From the NCBI RefSeq assembly GCF_009674685.1, contig NZ_WKJI01000002.1:434001-498000 (forward strand): a stretch of DNA of 64,000 bases. The letters run 5' to 3'. Positions 9,821 to 18,514 of the stretch are shown here, piece by piece. The first letter of the stretch is position 1; the number at the start of each line of letters is the position of its first letter. The position numbers and the translations under genes are program-made. The notes under the pieces were generated by a model. It worked only from the letters and a program-made list of their open reading frames with translations, had not been told where the DNA came from and ran no database searches. Source of the DNA: Pedobacter puniceum (lineage in GTDB: Bacteria > Bacteroidota > Bacteroidia > Sphingobacteriales > Sphingobacteriaceae).

Positions 9821-10357
9821 TTAAAAGTTATTTTTCCACATCATACTTTCTACAGGTTTGGTGGTTTTATTATTGTATTTAGCATTGCCTTTGGTATTAT
9901 ACATAGTTTGTATATCACCTTCTACGGCAAAATAAATTAACTGTCCAATAGGCATACCAGCATAAACACGAACGGGCTGTGCTACAGAAATTTCTAGTGT
10001 CCAGGTATTACAAAAGCCAACGTCACCTTTACCTGCTGTTGCATGTATATCAATACCCAATCTGCCCGTACTTGATTTTCCCTCTAGAAAAGGTACATGC
10101 TGATGCGTTTCTGTATATTCTAACGTTACCCCTAAATACAAAGTATTAGGTTGTAACACGTAACCTTCTTTAGGAATCTCGAAGTGTTCTATTTGGTTAT
10201 GTTTTTTAGCATCTAGTATCCTATCGGTATAACAAGCCAGATATTTCCCTAAATGAACATCGTAAGAATTAGTACCTAAACATTCTTTTTTAAAGGGCTC
10301 TATAATGATGGTGCCCTTCTCAATTTCTTCTAAGATACGTTGGTCTGAAAGAATCAT
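9821..10357 (-). CDS. dcd: dCTP deaminase
   Basis: This 178-residue trimeric enzyme converts dCTP to dUTP in dTTP synthesis. It shows the conserved nucleotide-binding and catalytic stretch EGKSSTGRLGIDIHATAGKG and, about 25 residues later, TWTLEIS carrying the catalytic Glu. The N-terminus MILSDQRILEEIEKGTIII and the GTNSYDVHLG motif are typical. Length matches family members. The gene is divergent from the phosphopantetheinyl transferase gene. Confidence 0.95.
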   Translation of the reverse strand: MILSDQRILEEIEKGTIIIEPFKKECLGTNSYDVHLGKYLACYTDRILDAKKHNQIEHFEIPKEGYVLQPNTLYLGVTLEYTETHQHVPFLEGKSSTGRLGIDIHATAGKGDVGFCNTWTLEISVAQPVRVYAGMPIGQLIYFAVEGDIQTMYNTKGNAKYNNKTTKPVESMMWKNNF

Positions 10358-10402
10358 GATTTAATATGGTTTTACTTTGCCTAAAATATGATTTATTTAA
10401 AA

Positions 10403-10410
10403 TAATTTTG
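10403..10410 (+). promoter_or_regulatory. Probable -7 element for PPTase-lipB
   Basis: TAATTTTG matches the Bacteroidota -7 consensus TANNTTTG, 22 nt before the ATG at 10433. A TTTG occurs upstream at 10376-10379, but the 23-nt spacing is longer than the usual 19-21, so only the -7 half is convincing. Confidence 0.45.
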
Positions 10411-10432
10411 TACCGTATTAGAAATTAAATAG

Positions 10433-11083
10433 ATGCCTCTCACTTTTTTGGAAGAAATACATCCAAATACTTATATAGGACTTTGGAAAATAGAAGAAGA
10501 ACCTGCGGTTTTAGAAAAACAGTTGCAACTAAAAGATCATGAAAAAGAGGTTTTAAAAGGCTTAAATACCCAAAAAAGAAATCTCCATTGGTTGGCTACC
10601 AGAGTATTATTAAGAAAAATGCTGAATACCAAGGATTATATAGATTGCCAACCCGATGAAAACGGCAAACCTGTTTTATTAAATATGCCACATCATATCT
10701 CTTTAAGTCATTCTTATGATTATGCCGCAGTTATGATTAGTAAAGACAAAAGAGTAGGTATTGACATTGAAATCATCAAAGATAAAATCACCAGAGTAAA
10801 GCAAAAATTCATGAGCCCACAAGAGCTTAGCTTTATGGATGAACAACACGCTATAGAACATTTATATGTTTGCTGGTGTGCTAAAGAGGCGCTTTACAAA
10901 CTTAATGGTAAAAAGGAAACATCTTTTAAAGATGATATTCATTTAGATAAATTCCCATATCAAACAAAAGGTGTTTTAAAAGGTAGTATTTACAAACCGC
11001 CTTTTGCTAAAAGCTATCAAATAGCATATCGCAAGTTTGAAGATTATATGTTAGGTTACGTTTACGAAGAAGATGAAGAATAA
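10433..11083 (+). CDS. 4'-phosphopantetheinyl transferase superfamily protein
   Basis: This 216-residue protein transfers phosphopantetheine from CoA onto a Ser of acyl- or peptidyl-carrier proteins. It shows the family motifs VGIDIEIIKDK (Mg-binding Asp/Glu, near residue 103) and WCAKEALYKLNGK (near residue 145), with HHISLSHSYDYAAVMIS ahead of them. The size is that of compact Sfp/HetI-like enzymes. Its 3' end overlaps the lipB start by 11 nt, so the two are probably translationally coupled. Both modify proteins with a cofactor arm. Which carrier protein is the substrate is unknown. Confidence 0.9.
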   Translation: MPLTFLEEIHPNTYIGLWKIEEEPAVLEKQLQLKDHEKEVLKGLNTQKRNLHWLATRVLLRKMLNTKDYIDCQPDENGKPVLLNMPHHISLSHSYDYAAVMISKDKRVGIDIEIIKDKITRVKQKFMSPQELSFMDEQHAIEHLYVCWCAKEALYKLNGKKETSFKDDIHLDKFPYQTKGVLKGSIYKPPFAKSYQIAYRKFEDYMLGYVYEEDEE

Positions 11084-11777
11084 AAAAGTATTTTTTGAAG
11101 ATTGGGGCCTGATGCCTTACGAGCAAGCTTGGGACAAGCAAGAAGCCATTTTTGCAGAAACTGTAGCCATAAAAACGGCCAATAGAAATCATCCGGAAAC
11201 GGCCCAACAAACACCCAATTATCTCATTTTTGTAGAACATCCGCATGTTTATACCTTAGGAAAAAGCGGTAAGCCAGAAAATCTGTTACTTGATGAACAG
11301 GCGCTTAAAGAAAAAGAAGCTACCTACCATAAAATAAACAGGGGTGGAGACATTACTTACCACGGGCCAGGCCAAATTGTGGGTTACCCTATTCTAGATT
11401 TAGATAACTTTTTTACCGATATACATCTTTACTTACGCACTTTAGAAGAAGCTGTTATCTTAACATTAGCTGATTATGGCATTAAAGCAGGCAGATATGA
11501 AGGCTATACAGGCGTTTGGCTAGATGCAGATAATGAAAAAGCCCGTAAAATTTGTGCTATGGGCGTAAGATGCAGCCGCTGGGTAACCATGCATGGCTTT
11601 GCTTTTAATGTGAATGCCAACCTAGATTATTTTAAGAATATAGTTCCTTGCGGGATAGATGATAAAGATGTTACCTCTATGCAAAGAGAGTTAGGTAAAG
11701 CCTTAGATATAGATGAAGTTAAGCACAAGCTAAAACATCACATTTCAAATTTATTTGAAATGGATTTCCATATTTAA
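11073..11777 (+). CDS. lipB: Lipoyl(octanoyl) transferase LipB
   Basis: LipB moves an octanoyl group from ACP to lipoyl domains of 2-oxoacid dehydrogenases and the glycine cleavage H protein. The 234-residue protein has RGGDITYHGPGQIVGYPIL (substrate pocket), KICAMGVRCSRWVTMHGFAFNVN with the catalytic Lys, and FKNIVPCGI with the catalytic Cys. It lies in a two-gene unit with the overlapping PPTase gene. Length is as expected. Confidence 0.96.
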   Translation: MKNKKVFFEDWGLMPYEQAWDKQEAIFAETVAIKTANRNHPETAQQTPNYLIFVEHPHVYTLGKSGKPENLLLDEQALKEKEATYHKINRGGDITYHGPGQIVGYPILDLDNFFTDIHLYLRTLEEAVILTLADYGIKAGRYEGYTGVWLDADNEKARKICAMGVRCSRWVTMHGFAFNVNANLDYFKNIVPCGIDDKDVTSMQRELGKALDIDEVKHKLKHHISNLFEMDFHI

Positions 11778-11948
11778 CCATTTACTTTGATGATACACTA
11801 AGCCCTTCTTTATTTTCAAAATAATTTCTTCTTTTTTTTACTTTAAAATAGCTAACTAACGCTTAAACAATTATTTATTTTCTTTCGATATACGTGTTTT
11901 AATACATATTTTAGTGGCGAAAAATTCATACAACCAACACATTTAAAA

Positions 11949-12971
11949 ATGAGACGACCACTAATTTCAATTCTTAATTCAAGTACTTTTGGCAAACACT
12001 TTGCAGATCACATGAGCACCTTAGAAGCTTTTGCTGATATTAAACATATTACTGTTCCTGCAGATATTGATGGCGATGCACTTGCAGAACATTTAAAAGA
12101 TTCTGACGGTATTATTGCCAGTGTTACTCCTAAAATCCCTAGAACAACTTTAGAAAAGTGTAAAAATCTAGTTCTTTTGGTGCGCCACGGTATAGGCTGT
12201 GATAATGTTGACTTAGAAGCTGCAACTGAATTAGGAATTATGGTATCCAGAGTTGAAGGTATTATAGAGAAAGAGGCAGTAGCAGAATATGCTATTTCTT
12301 TATTAATGGCGGGTTCTAGAAAACTAGTTTCTGGTTCAAGAGCTGTTATCAACAGCGCTTGGAGTACCAGAGCCGGTATGATAGGCATGGAGATTAAAGG
12401 AAAAACCATTGGTATTATTGGTTTAGGAAATATAGGCTCTCGTAGTTCAGAAATATTAGCTAAAGGTTTTGGGGCAAATGTAGTAGCTTCAGATCCATAC
12501 ATCGCTAAAGAAAGATTTGCCCAATTTGGAGCCAAAGAAGTTTCTTTAGAAGAGTTAATCAAAACTTCTCATGCTATTTTATTCCACTGCCCACTTACCG
12601 ATGAAACTAAAAGAATGTTAGGTAAAGCACAATTTGATAGCATGCAAAAAGATGTTGTATTGGTAAATACTTGCCGCGGAGAATTAGTTGATGAAGATGC
12701 CTTATACGAAGCTTTACAAACAGGAAAACTTGGATGCTATGCTACAGACGTAGTAGAAGGCGAGCCAATAGATGGCAACCATAGATTAACAAAACTAGAA
12801 AATACCATTATTACCCCGCATTTAGGCGGTTATAGCTGGGAGTCTTTACACGGTATGGGCCAAACCTGCGTTGATGACTCTGTTGCCGTTTTCCAGAATA
12901 ATGGAGTTGCAGGCGAACTAGCCAATCCTGAAGTATTAAAAACAAAAAGAAGAGTATGGGCCTCTCAATAG
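11949..12971 (+). CDS. D-2-hydroxyacid dehydrogenase (PGDH/CtBP-like)
   Basis: This 340-residue NAD-dependent dehydrogenase has the Rossmann motif IGIIGLGNIGS near residue 155. The catalytic Arg sits in NTCRGELVDE, a Glu follows in VVEGEPIDG, and the catalytic His lies in TPHLGGYSWES. No ACT domain is present, so it is not a feedback-regulated SerA. Its end overlaps the FGGY kinase gene by 16 nt, so both are probably made together. The pairing suggests a sugar-acid or polyol catabolic route (oxidation or reduction of a 2-hydroxyacid plus phosphorylation); the substrate is not deducible. Confidence 0.85.
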   Translation: MRRPLISILNSSTFGKHFADHMSTLEAFADIKHITVPADIDGDALAEHLKDSDGIIASVTPKIPRTTLEKCKNLVLLVRHGIGCDNVDLEAATELGIMVSRVEGIIEKEAVAEYAISLLMAGSRKLVSGSRAVINSAWSTRAGMIGMEIKGKTIGIIGLGNIGSRSSEILAKGFGANVVASDPYIAKERFAQFGAKEVSLEELIKTSHAILFHCPLTDETKRMLGKAQFDSMQKDVVLVNTCRGELVDEDALYEALQTGKLGCYATDVVEGEPIDGNHRLTKLENTIITPHLGGYSWESLHGMGQTCVDDSVAVFQNNGVAGELANPEVLKTKRRVWASQ

Positions 12972-14449
12972 CTATTGATTTAGGTACAACAAATCTTAAA
13001 GTAGGGCTGGTAAATGAAGGCGGAGAAATCATCAGTATACGCTCTGTTGCACTACCTATACAAAGTAAAATTCAAGGGCATGCAGAACATCACCCAGAAG
13101 ATTTAAAGAAAATCATCTTAGGTTTATGTAAAGAGTTGCTTGTTGGAGATTATAAAGACCAGATTCGTTATGTTGTTAGCTCAACCTATCAATTTGGATT
13201 GATGTTATTAGATAAGCATTATGAGCCTTTAACAGGGCTCACCTTGCTTTCTGATATTCGGTCGCAAAAAACTTTCGATGCTTTCTTAGATAGCTATAAA
13301 GATTTTGATATTTATGACCGTACAGGATGCCCTTTGATAAGTCCTTACGTTCTGGCCAGATTATTTTATTTCTCCACACAAGAAAAGGCGCTATTTGATG
13401 AAGCAGCTTATTTTGCTGATAGTAAATCTTTTATTTTTAAATGGCTTACTGGAGAGTTTTCTACCGATTTAAGTACAGCAGCAGCAAGTCAAGCCTATAA
13501 TATCCATCAAGGTAATTGGGATGAGGCTTTACTTTCTCATATTGGTTTATCGGGAAAACAATTCCCAGAAATTAAAGATGGCACCTCTTATCTTTCTCCT
13601 TTACAGGAAGATATCAGGACAGAATTAGGGCTAACACAAGGCGTTAAGGTTCTACTAGGCGTTTATGATGGCGCAGCCTTGGTAATTGGTTCCGGCGGAT
13701 TACAAGAAGGTATCGGCATCATGAATGTAGGTACATCTGCCATGTTACGTGTAGCAAGTAATACCGCTGCATTTGATAAGAACGACAATAAAAGAATACA
13801 ACCCTACGCACTTACCAAAAACATATTTTTAAATGGCGGAGCCTTAAACAACGCCGCCCTTCCTATTAATTGGTTAAGAAATAGCCTTTTTGATGTTGAT
13901 GTTCAAGATACAGATTTGCTGAACTTAGGTACAAGCTCACCTTTATTTTGCTTACCATATTTAACAAGTGAAAGAGACTCTAAAGTTGGGCCTTTTGCAT
14001 CAGGTGTGTTTTTTGGTTTACGCCCTTATCATACAAAGGTTGATATGGCTCGTTCTGTATTAGAAGGCGTAGCTTATTCTATGCGTTATATTTTTGATGC
14101 TTTAACAGAAAATCAACTCCATATTAAAGAATTACGTATGGGTGGCGGTGGCACTAATATCAAACCATGGGTTCAAATATTTGCTAATATCCTCAACTTA
14201 CCTATTCATATCCCTTCCGGTGATGAACTAGGTATTGTGGGTAGCGCTATGCTTGCTTTCGCATCAGAAGATAAAGAGAAAAACATCAATACCATTGGTT
14301 CACATAGTCTTATCAATAATATGACTATCTATCCAGATGCTACAGCTGTAGCAGTCCATAACAAGCGCTATCAATTCTTTAAAAATTTGCGAGAAAGTTT
14401 AGGGCCTTTATATAAAGAACATGCTAGCTTAGCTCATCATACTGCCTAA
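12956..14449 (+). CDS. FGGY-family carbohydrate kinase (gluconokinase/xylulokinase-like)
   Basis: This 497-residue kinase begins SIAIDLGTTNLKVGLVNEGG, the N-terminal phosphate motif of the FGGY/ASKHA fold. It also has GVYDGAALVIGSGG, GTSAML (adenosine-side loop) and the C-terminal RMGGGGTNIKPWVQIFANIL signature. The usual D-G-A motif region is present near residue 240. Family members phosphorylate gluconate, xylulose, glycerol and related compounds. The start overlaps the upstream dehydrogenase gene, which argues for one pathway. Gluconokinase is one possibility, not proven. Confidence 0.88.
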   Translation: MGLSIAIDLGTTNLKVGLVNEGGEIISIRSVALPIQSKIQGHAEHHPEDLKKIILGLCKELLVGDYKDQIRYVVSSTYQFGLMLLDKHYEPLTGLTLLSDIRSQKTFDAFLDSYKDFDIYDRTGCPLISPYVLARLFYFSTQEKALFDEAAYFADSKSFIFKWLTGEFSTDLSTAAASQAYNIHQGNWDEALLSHIGLSGKQFPEIKDGTSYLSPLQEDIRTELGLTQGVKVLLGVYDGAALVIGSGGLQEGIGIMNVGTSAMLRVASNTAAFDKNDNKRIQPYALTKNIFLNGGALNNAALPINWLRNSLFDVDVQDTDLLNLGTSSPLFCLPYLTSERDSKVGPFASGVFFGLRPYHTKVDMARSVLEGVAYSMRYIFDALTENQLHIKELRMGGGGTNIKPWVQIFANILNLPIHIPSGDELGIVGSAMLAFASEDKEKNINTIGSHSLINNMTIYPDATAVAVHNKRYQFFKNLRESLGPLYKEHASLAHHTA

Positions 14450-14484
14450 GCAATAAAATAGATTTTAACTTAAATATAGCTTTT

Positions 14485-14522
14485 GAAAACACCTCAAAAC
14501 CCATAATTTTTGAGGTGTTTTC
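14485..14522 (+). terminator. Rho-independent terminator after FGGY kinase
   Basis: A 15-bp stem GAAAACACCTCAAAA / TTTTGAGGTGTTTTC with an 8-nt loop lies 36 nt after the kinase stop. The arms carry A- and T-runs, so it could work in both directions. Confidence 0.85.
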
Positions 14523-14896
14523 TTGACTACCCAACCGAATGTCTTAACATCCTTTTGTTTCGCATAGGTAGAAATTTAACATAGGTAGATGTAAATTCCG
14601 ATAAGATATTTACAAAGCCGATGCCAGTCTCATTTATGATTCTCCCTTCCAAGAAATTGGCAAATTATATATCCATCATTAAAAAATTAACCTGATAAAA
14701 AAGGTATGAAATCATAAGTAATTCTTTAAAAATTGGCTGTATGCTATATACTCCATTAAGGTATATGCTATAAAGTACATATTTGAAAAGCTTGTTTAAA
14801 CAGTTTTTTGCTAGTTTAAAAAGATAATGAACTAAGTGAAGCTTTTGAAAATGGTAATTACGCTCAACGCTTTCCAAACTTGGCCGGATAGCGGCC

Positions 14897-15113
14897 TTCA
14901 TGAATACCTAAGAAAAAACCATAAACAAAAAATGAATAAATCCTGCCTACCGGCAGGCAGGCAAGGCTGATGAATATTTTTCGTTTCGTATAAATAAATC
15001 TTTATCCACAATCCTGAGTGGTGTGAAGGGTTTTGCTTGATGAAAGTTTATACAAAAGATTTATTTAACTACAATCCAAATCTTCATAGACCATCCTTCG
15101 TTCTTCGGAAAAG
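14897..15113 (+). repeat. Dispersed palindromic element, copy B, with 21-bp insert
   Basis: This copy lacks the initial CGAGGAACGAG and a roughly 45-bp internal piece around the CCCGTCGGATTG stretch. At about 14943-14964 it carries an extra 21 bp (CTGCCTACCGGCAGGCAG palindrome) between GAATAAATC and AAGGCTGATG, where the other copies are continuous. The AAATAAATCTTT/AAAGATTTATTT arms are kept. Confidence 0.75.
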
Positions 15114-15202
15114 TTTTGTCTAAATGTTTAAAGGCAGTCCCTTAATAATTGCCTTTCAGGTTCTTTTTACTTTATGCTATATACTTTGTACTTTCTACTT
15201 CT

Positions 15203-15443
15203 AGATAGGAACAATCATTCATAAAAAACAGACTAAACCGAAGAATATGAGCAATCCCCGAGAGCCGGAAAGACGAAAAAACAGTAGCAGAAATTAAAAA
15301 ATCTTGCACTTCCAAGCCTATAGCGTATGCGGTTTTGCGTTCGAGTTTATAAAAACATTCATAAACCACAACCGAGCAAAAATAAGCGCTCATTGTTTTT
15401 GAGCGTGGGTAAGGTATGTGCGGCAAAGGCTCCTGTGGGATTG
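15203..15443 (+). repeat. Repeat module F, copy 1
   Basis: A 241-bp unit matches 36208-36448, which has the same length. Shared landmarks are GAACAA(T/C)CATTCATAAAAAAC, ACACTTCCAAGCCTATAGCG / GCACTTCCAAGCCTATAGCG, GAGCAAAAATAAGCGCTC and AAAGGCTCCTGTGGGATT. It contains a small hairpin, GCGCTC(N9)GAGCGT. No conserved reading frame was seen. Confidence 0.75.
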
Positions 15444-15613
15444 TTCAGGACTTTTGGTTCCTTTTGGTCCCGCAAAAGGAACGAGCCTCGCCGGCGATAG
15501 AGGCGGAGAATCATTAAAAACATTGAATTGATTGGCAATTACACTCAAGGCTTTCCGGCCTCATAGGCGGCCAGCCCTATTCACTTTTTTCTTGATAAAA
15601 AAGTGAACAAAAA

Positions 15614-15814
15614 ATCAAGGCTGATGAATATTTGTCGTTTCGTCTAAATAAATCTTTAGCCACAATCCTGAGTGGTGTGAATGGTTTGGCTTGATGATAG
15701 CTTCTACATCACCCGTCGGATTGTTTCCCGATACTGCTTCATGAAAGTTATTACAAAAGATTTATTTGCCTACACTTCCAAATCTTCATAGGCCGTCTTT
15801 CGTTCTTCGGTAAG
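15614..15814 (+). repeat. Dispersed palindromic element, copy C
   Basis: The unit lacks its first roughly 55 bp: the AACAAAAAA run joins directly to ATCAAGGCTGATGAATATTTG. The inner arms AAATAAATCTTT and AAAGATTTATTT remain. It is preceded by two of the hairpins whose stems differ by compensatory changes from other copies. Confidence 0.78.
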
Positions 15815-16136
15815 TTTGGTTTAATATTATTGTAAGCTTCTAAATATCGCTTTTTAGGGTCTTTATACTATATACTCTGTACTTTCTACTCAAAATCCCT
15901 CCCTCTTTGATTCTCCCTCCAGAGGGAGACACTAACGGCATACTTACCAGGTGTATCAAATAAATGCTCATTCCAAAAGACAAATCCTCTACCATTTGCA
16001 AAGTATCCCCCTCTCGGGGGTGTGTAGGGGGAGGCTCTTTATATTCTATACTTTCTACTTCTAGGTATTCCGATTTTAGGGTCTTTTTACTTTGTACTTT
16101 CTACTCTATACTCTCTTTACAACCCTATAAAAAAAG

Positions 16137-16172
16137 AAATCCCTGCTCAAAAATTTGAACAGGGATTTTTTT
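16137..16172 (-). terminator. Rho-independent terminator after groEL
   Basis: The stem AAATCCCTG / CAGGGATTT lies 33 nt beyond the groEL stop. It has A/T runs on both sides, so it can serve as a bidirectional terminator. Confidence 0.8.
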
Positions 16173-16204
16173 ATATAATGAAGGCAAACGCCTGATGTTT
16201 TTGA

Positions 16205-17842
16205 TTACATCATACCACCCATACCACCACCCATAGGAGGCATAGCAGGAGCAGCAGAACCTTCTTCAGCTTCATCAGCTAAAACACACTCTGTTGTTAA
16301 CAACATAGAGGCAATAGAAGCAGCATTTTCTAATGCAACACGAGAAACTTTAGTAGGGTCTATTACACCAGCTCCAATTAAGTTTTCGTAAACATCAGTA
16401 CGAGCGTTATAACCGTAATCTGCTTTACCTTGTTTAACATTATGTACTACAATAGAACCTTCAATTCCTGCGTTAGCACAAATTTGACGTAAAGGCTCTT
16501 CAATAGCTCTTTTAATGATTTTGATACCAGTAGTTTCATCTTCATTAGCACCTTTTAAGCCTTCTAATGACTCAACCGCTCTAATGAAAGCAACACCACC
16601 ACCTGCAACAATACCTTCTTCTACAGCTGCTCTTGTAGCATGTAAAGCATCGTCAACACGGTCTTTTTTCTCTTTCATTTCTACTTCTGTAGCAGCACCA
16701 ACATAAAGAACTGCAACACCACCAGCCAATTTAGCTAAGCGCTCTTGTAATTTTTCTTTATCGTAGTCTGATGTAGTAGTTTCTATCTGAGCTTTGATTT
16801 GGTTAACACGAGCTTTGATATCATCACCGTTACCAACACCATTAATAATAGTAGTATTGTCTTTATCTACAGTAATTTTCTCTGCCTGACCTAGGTAAGA
16901 AAGATCTGCGTTTTCTAACTTATAGCCTCTTTCTTCAGAAATTACAGTACCGCCAGTTAAGATTGCGATATCTTCTAACATCGCTTTTCTTCTATCACCA
17001 AAACCTGGAGCTTTAACAGCAGCAACTTTTAATGAACCACGGATTTTATTTACCACTAAAGTAGCTAATGCTTCTCCGTCTAAATCCTCAGCAATGATTA
17101 AAAGAGGTTTACCAGTTTGTACTTGTTTTTCTAAAACAGGTAACAACTCTTTCATGTTACTGATTTTTTTATCGTAGATTAAGATATAAGGATTATCTAA
17201 TTCTACTTCCATTTTATCAGCATTGGTTACAAAGTAAGGAGATAAGTAACCTCTATCAAACTGCATACCTTCTACAGTTTTAACTTCAGTTTCTGTACCT
17301 TTTGCTTCTTCAACAGTGATAACACCATCTTTACCTACTTTAGCCATAGCTTCAGCAATTAAAGAACCAATCACATCATCATTATTAGCTGAGATAGAAG
17401 CTACTTGCTTAATTTTATTATTGTCTTCACCTACAGTTTGAGACTGAGATTTTAAGTTTTCTACAACAGTAGCAACTGCTTTGTCTATACCGCGTTTTAA
17501 ATCCATCGGGTTTGCACCAGCAGCTACGTTTTTAATACCTGCAGTTACAATAGCTTGCGCTAAAACAGTAGCAGTAGTAGTACCATCACCTGCAATATCA
17601 GCAGTTTTTGAAGCTACTTCTTTAACCATTTGAGCACCCATGTTTTCTAAAGCATCTTTTAACTCGATTTCTTTAGCTACAGTAACACCATCTTTAGTGA
17701 TAGCAGGAGAACCAAATTTCTTATCGATAATTACGTTTCTTCCTTTAGGACCTAAAGTTACTTTAACTGCATTAGCTAAAATATCTACACCGCGTTTTAA
17801 AGCATCACGGGCTTCTACATTGTATTTAACTTGTTTTGCCAT
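16205..17842 (-). CDS. groL: Chaperonin GroEL (Hsp60)
   Basis: This 545-residue subunit of the 14-mer folding chamber works with ATP and GroES in the cytoplasm. It shows [19 protein letters not shown] at the N-terminus, the ATP-site stretch [13 protein letters not shown] near residue 86, and the flexible C-terminal tail [12 protein letters not shown]. It lies 165 bp downstream of groES on the same strand. A 14-bp inverted repeat (17871-17884 / 17991-18004) sits in that gap. Full length, intact. Confidence 0.98.
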   Translation of the reverse strand: MAKQVKYNVEARDALKRGVDILANAVKVTLGPKGRNVIIDKKFGSPAITKDGVTVAKEIELKDALENMGAQMVKEVASKTADIAGDGTTTATVLAQAIVTAGIKNVAAGANPMDLKRGIDKAVATVVENLKSQSQTVGEDNNKIKQVASISANNDDVIGSLIAEAMAKVGKDGVITVEEAKGTETEVKTVEGMQFDRGYLSPYFVTNADKMEVELDNPYILIYDKKISNMKELLPVLEKQVQTGKPLLIIAEDLDGEALATLVVNKIRGSLKVAAVKAPGFGDRRKAMLEDIAILTGGTVISEERGYKLENADLSYLGQAEKITVDKDNTTIINGVGNGDDIKARVNQIKAQIETTTSDYDKEKLQERLAKLAGGVAVLYVGAATEVEMKEKKDRVDDALHATRAAVEEGIVAGGGVAFIRAVESLEGLKGANEDETTGIKIIKRAIEEPLRQICANAGIEGSIVVHNVKQGKADYGYNARTDVYENLIGAGVIDPTKVSRVALENAASIASMLLTTECVLADEAEEGSAAPAMPPMGGGMGGMM

Positions 17843-18007
17843 ATTATTTTTAGTATTGAATATTGAGTAGCAAGTATTTAGACTGACTTGCGTACTGAAT
17901 ACTTTTGAAACTGATTAATTTATTTTTCAAATTTTTAGATTCGAGCATAGCAGATATTAATTTATACTGCTGCTATCATCTTGATACTATAGTCTAAATA
18001 CTTGATA
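17843..18007. promoter_or_regulatory. groES-groEL spacer with 14-bp inverted repeat
   Basis: CAAGTATTTAGACT at 17871-17884 is the exact reverse complement of AGTCTAAATACTTG at 17991-18004. The arms bracket 106 bp, inside which AGCAG/CTGCT can pair again. In the operon mRNA this could form a long-range stem between groES and groEL. Function, for example differential mRNA stability, is inferred only. Confidence 0.45.
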
Positions 18008-18283
18008 CTAAAGAACAGCGTAAATATCAGACTCACGCATGATTAAATACTCTTTACCTTCGTAAGTGATTTCAGTACCAGAATATTTACCATATAAAAC
18101 CTGATCACCAACTTTTACAGTCATTGGCTCATCAACTTTACCGTTTCCAACGGCTACAACAGTTCCACTTTGAGGTTTTTCTTTAGCAGTGTCAGGAATG
18201 TAAATACCTGATGCGGTTTTTTCTTCTGCAGGAGCAGCTTCTACCACTACTCTGTCTGCGATAGGTTTAATATTCAATGCCAT
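18008..18283 (-). CDS. groS: Co-chaperonin GroES (Hsp10)
   Basis: This 91-residue heptameric lid of GroEL reads [20 protein letters not shown], then the mobile loop [18 protein letters not shown], then [18 protein letters not shown]. It is first in the groES-groEL unit. No CIRCE element (TTAGCACTC-N9-GAGTGCTAA) is visible upstream. A 13-bp palindrome GGCAATAATTGCC lies at 18345-18357 in the upstream region, the only symmetric site near the likely promoter. Confidence 0.97.
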   Translation of the reverse strand: MALNIKPIADRVVVEAAPAEEKTASGIYIPDTAKEKPQSGTVVAVGNGKVDEPMTVKVGDQVLYGKYSGTEITYEGKEYLIMRESDIYAVL

Positions 18284-18344
18284 AGTTCTATTTTATGATT
18301 TTAATTTTTTTGTTTGTTCTATACTACTCATAGAGTATGCCAAA

Positions 18345-18357
18345 GGCAATAATTGCC
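18345..18357. promoter_or_regulatory. Palindrome upstream of groES
   Basis: GGCAATAATTGCC is a perfect 13-bp palindrome 62 nt before the groES start. It could be an operator, but nothing else in the window shares it, so this is a weak call. Confidence 0.25.
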
Positions 18358-18463
18358 ATTTTTTCATTTTAAACCTGTTTATAAGCTTATTTTTAATAAT
18401 TTTTAAATGTCAGCTTGTCAGCAGTACTAAATTTTTTCTCATCACCATCCAAAATCAAGACAA

Positions 18464-18497
18464 TAAAAAAGCCACCCTTAAGAAAGAGTGGCTTCAC
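18464..18497 (-). terminator. Rho-independent terminator after secG
   Basis: On the minus strand AAGCCACTCTT and AAGGGTGGCTT pair over 11 bp with one mismatch, followed by a run of six T. It lies about 20 nt after the secG stop and closes the sigma-54 activator-lptE-secG unit. Confidence 0.85.
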
Positions 18498-18514
18498 CTA
18501 AAATTCTTATCATA

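Larger units (their letters stand above)
14523..16136. repeat. Composite non-coding repeat region 1 (copy B, module F, copy C)
   Basis: About 1.6 kb without a credible gene. 14523-14830 shows nothing recognisable. The order of the rest is: core element copy B 14897-15113; a short TACTTT tract (about 15165-15202); a 241-bp module F at 15203-15443; hairpin GTTCCTTTTG/CAAAAGGAAC at 15457-15482; hairpin with loop CTTGAT at 15581-15606; core element copy C 15614-15814; and further TACTTT tracts to about 16110. The same order recurs at 35640-37018, so this is one composite unit present twice. Small frames inside are not conserved between copies. Confidence 0.85.

Noticed and set aside
14665-14901. 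Minus-strand 78-codon ORF upstream of repeat copy B
   Set aside because: Composition is that of AT-rich spacer translated by chance; it runs into the repeat and has no recognisable motif.
16010-16040. CCCCCTCTCGGGGGTGTGTA hairpin-like segment as an RNA gene
   Set aside because: It is a short GC-rich palindromic stretch in a low-complexity gap with no promoter or terminator context.
18284-18400. CIRCE/HrcA operator before groES
   Set aside because: No TTAGCACTC-N9-GAGTGCTAA or close variant; only an unrelated 13-bp palindrome.
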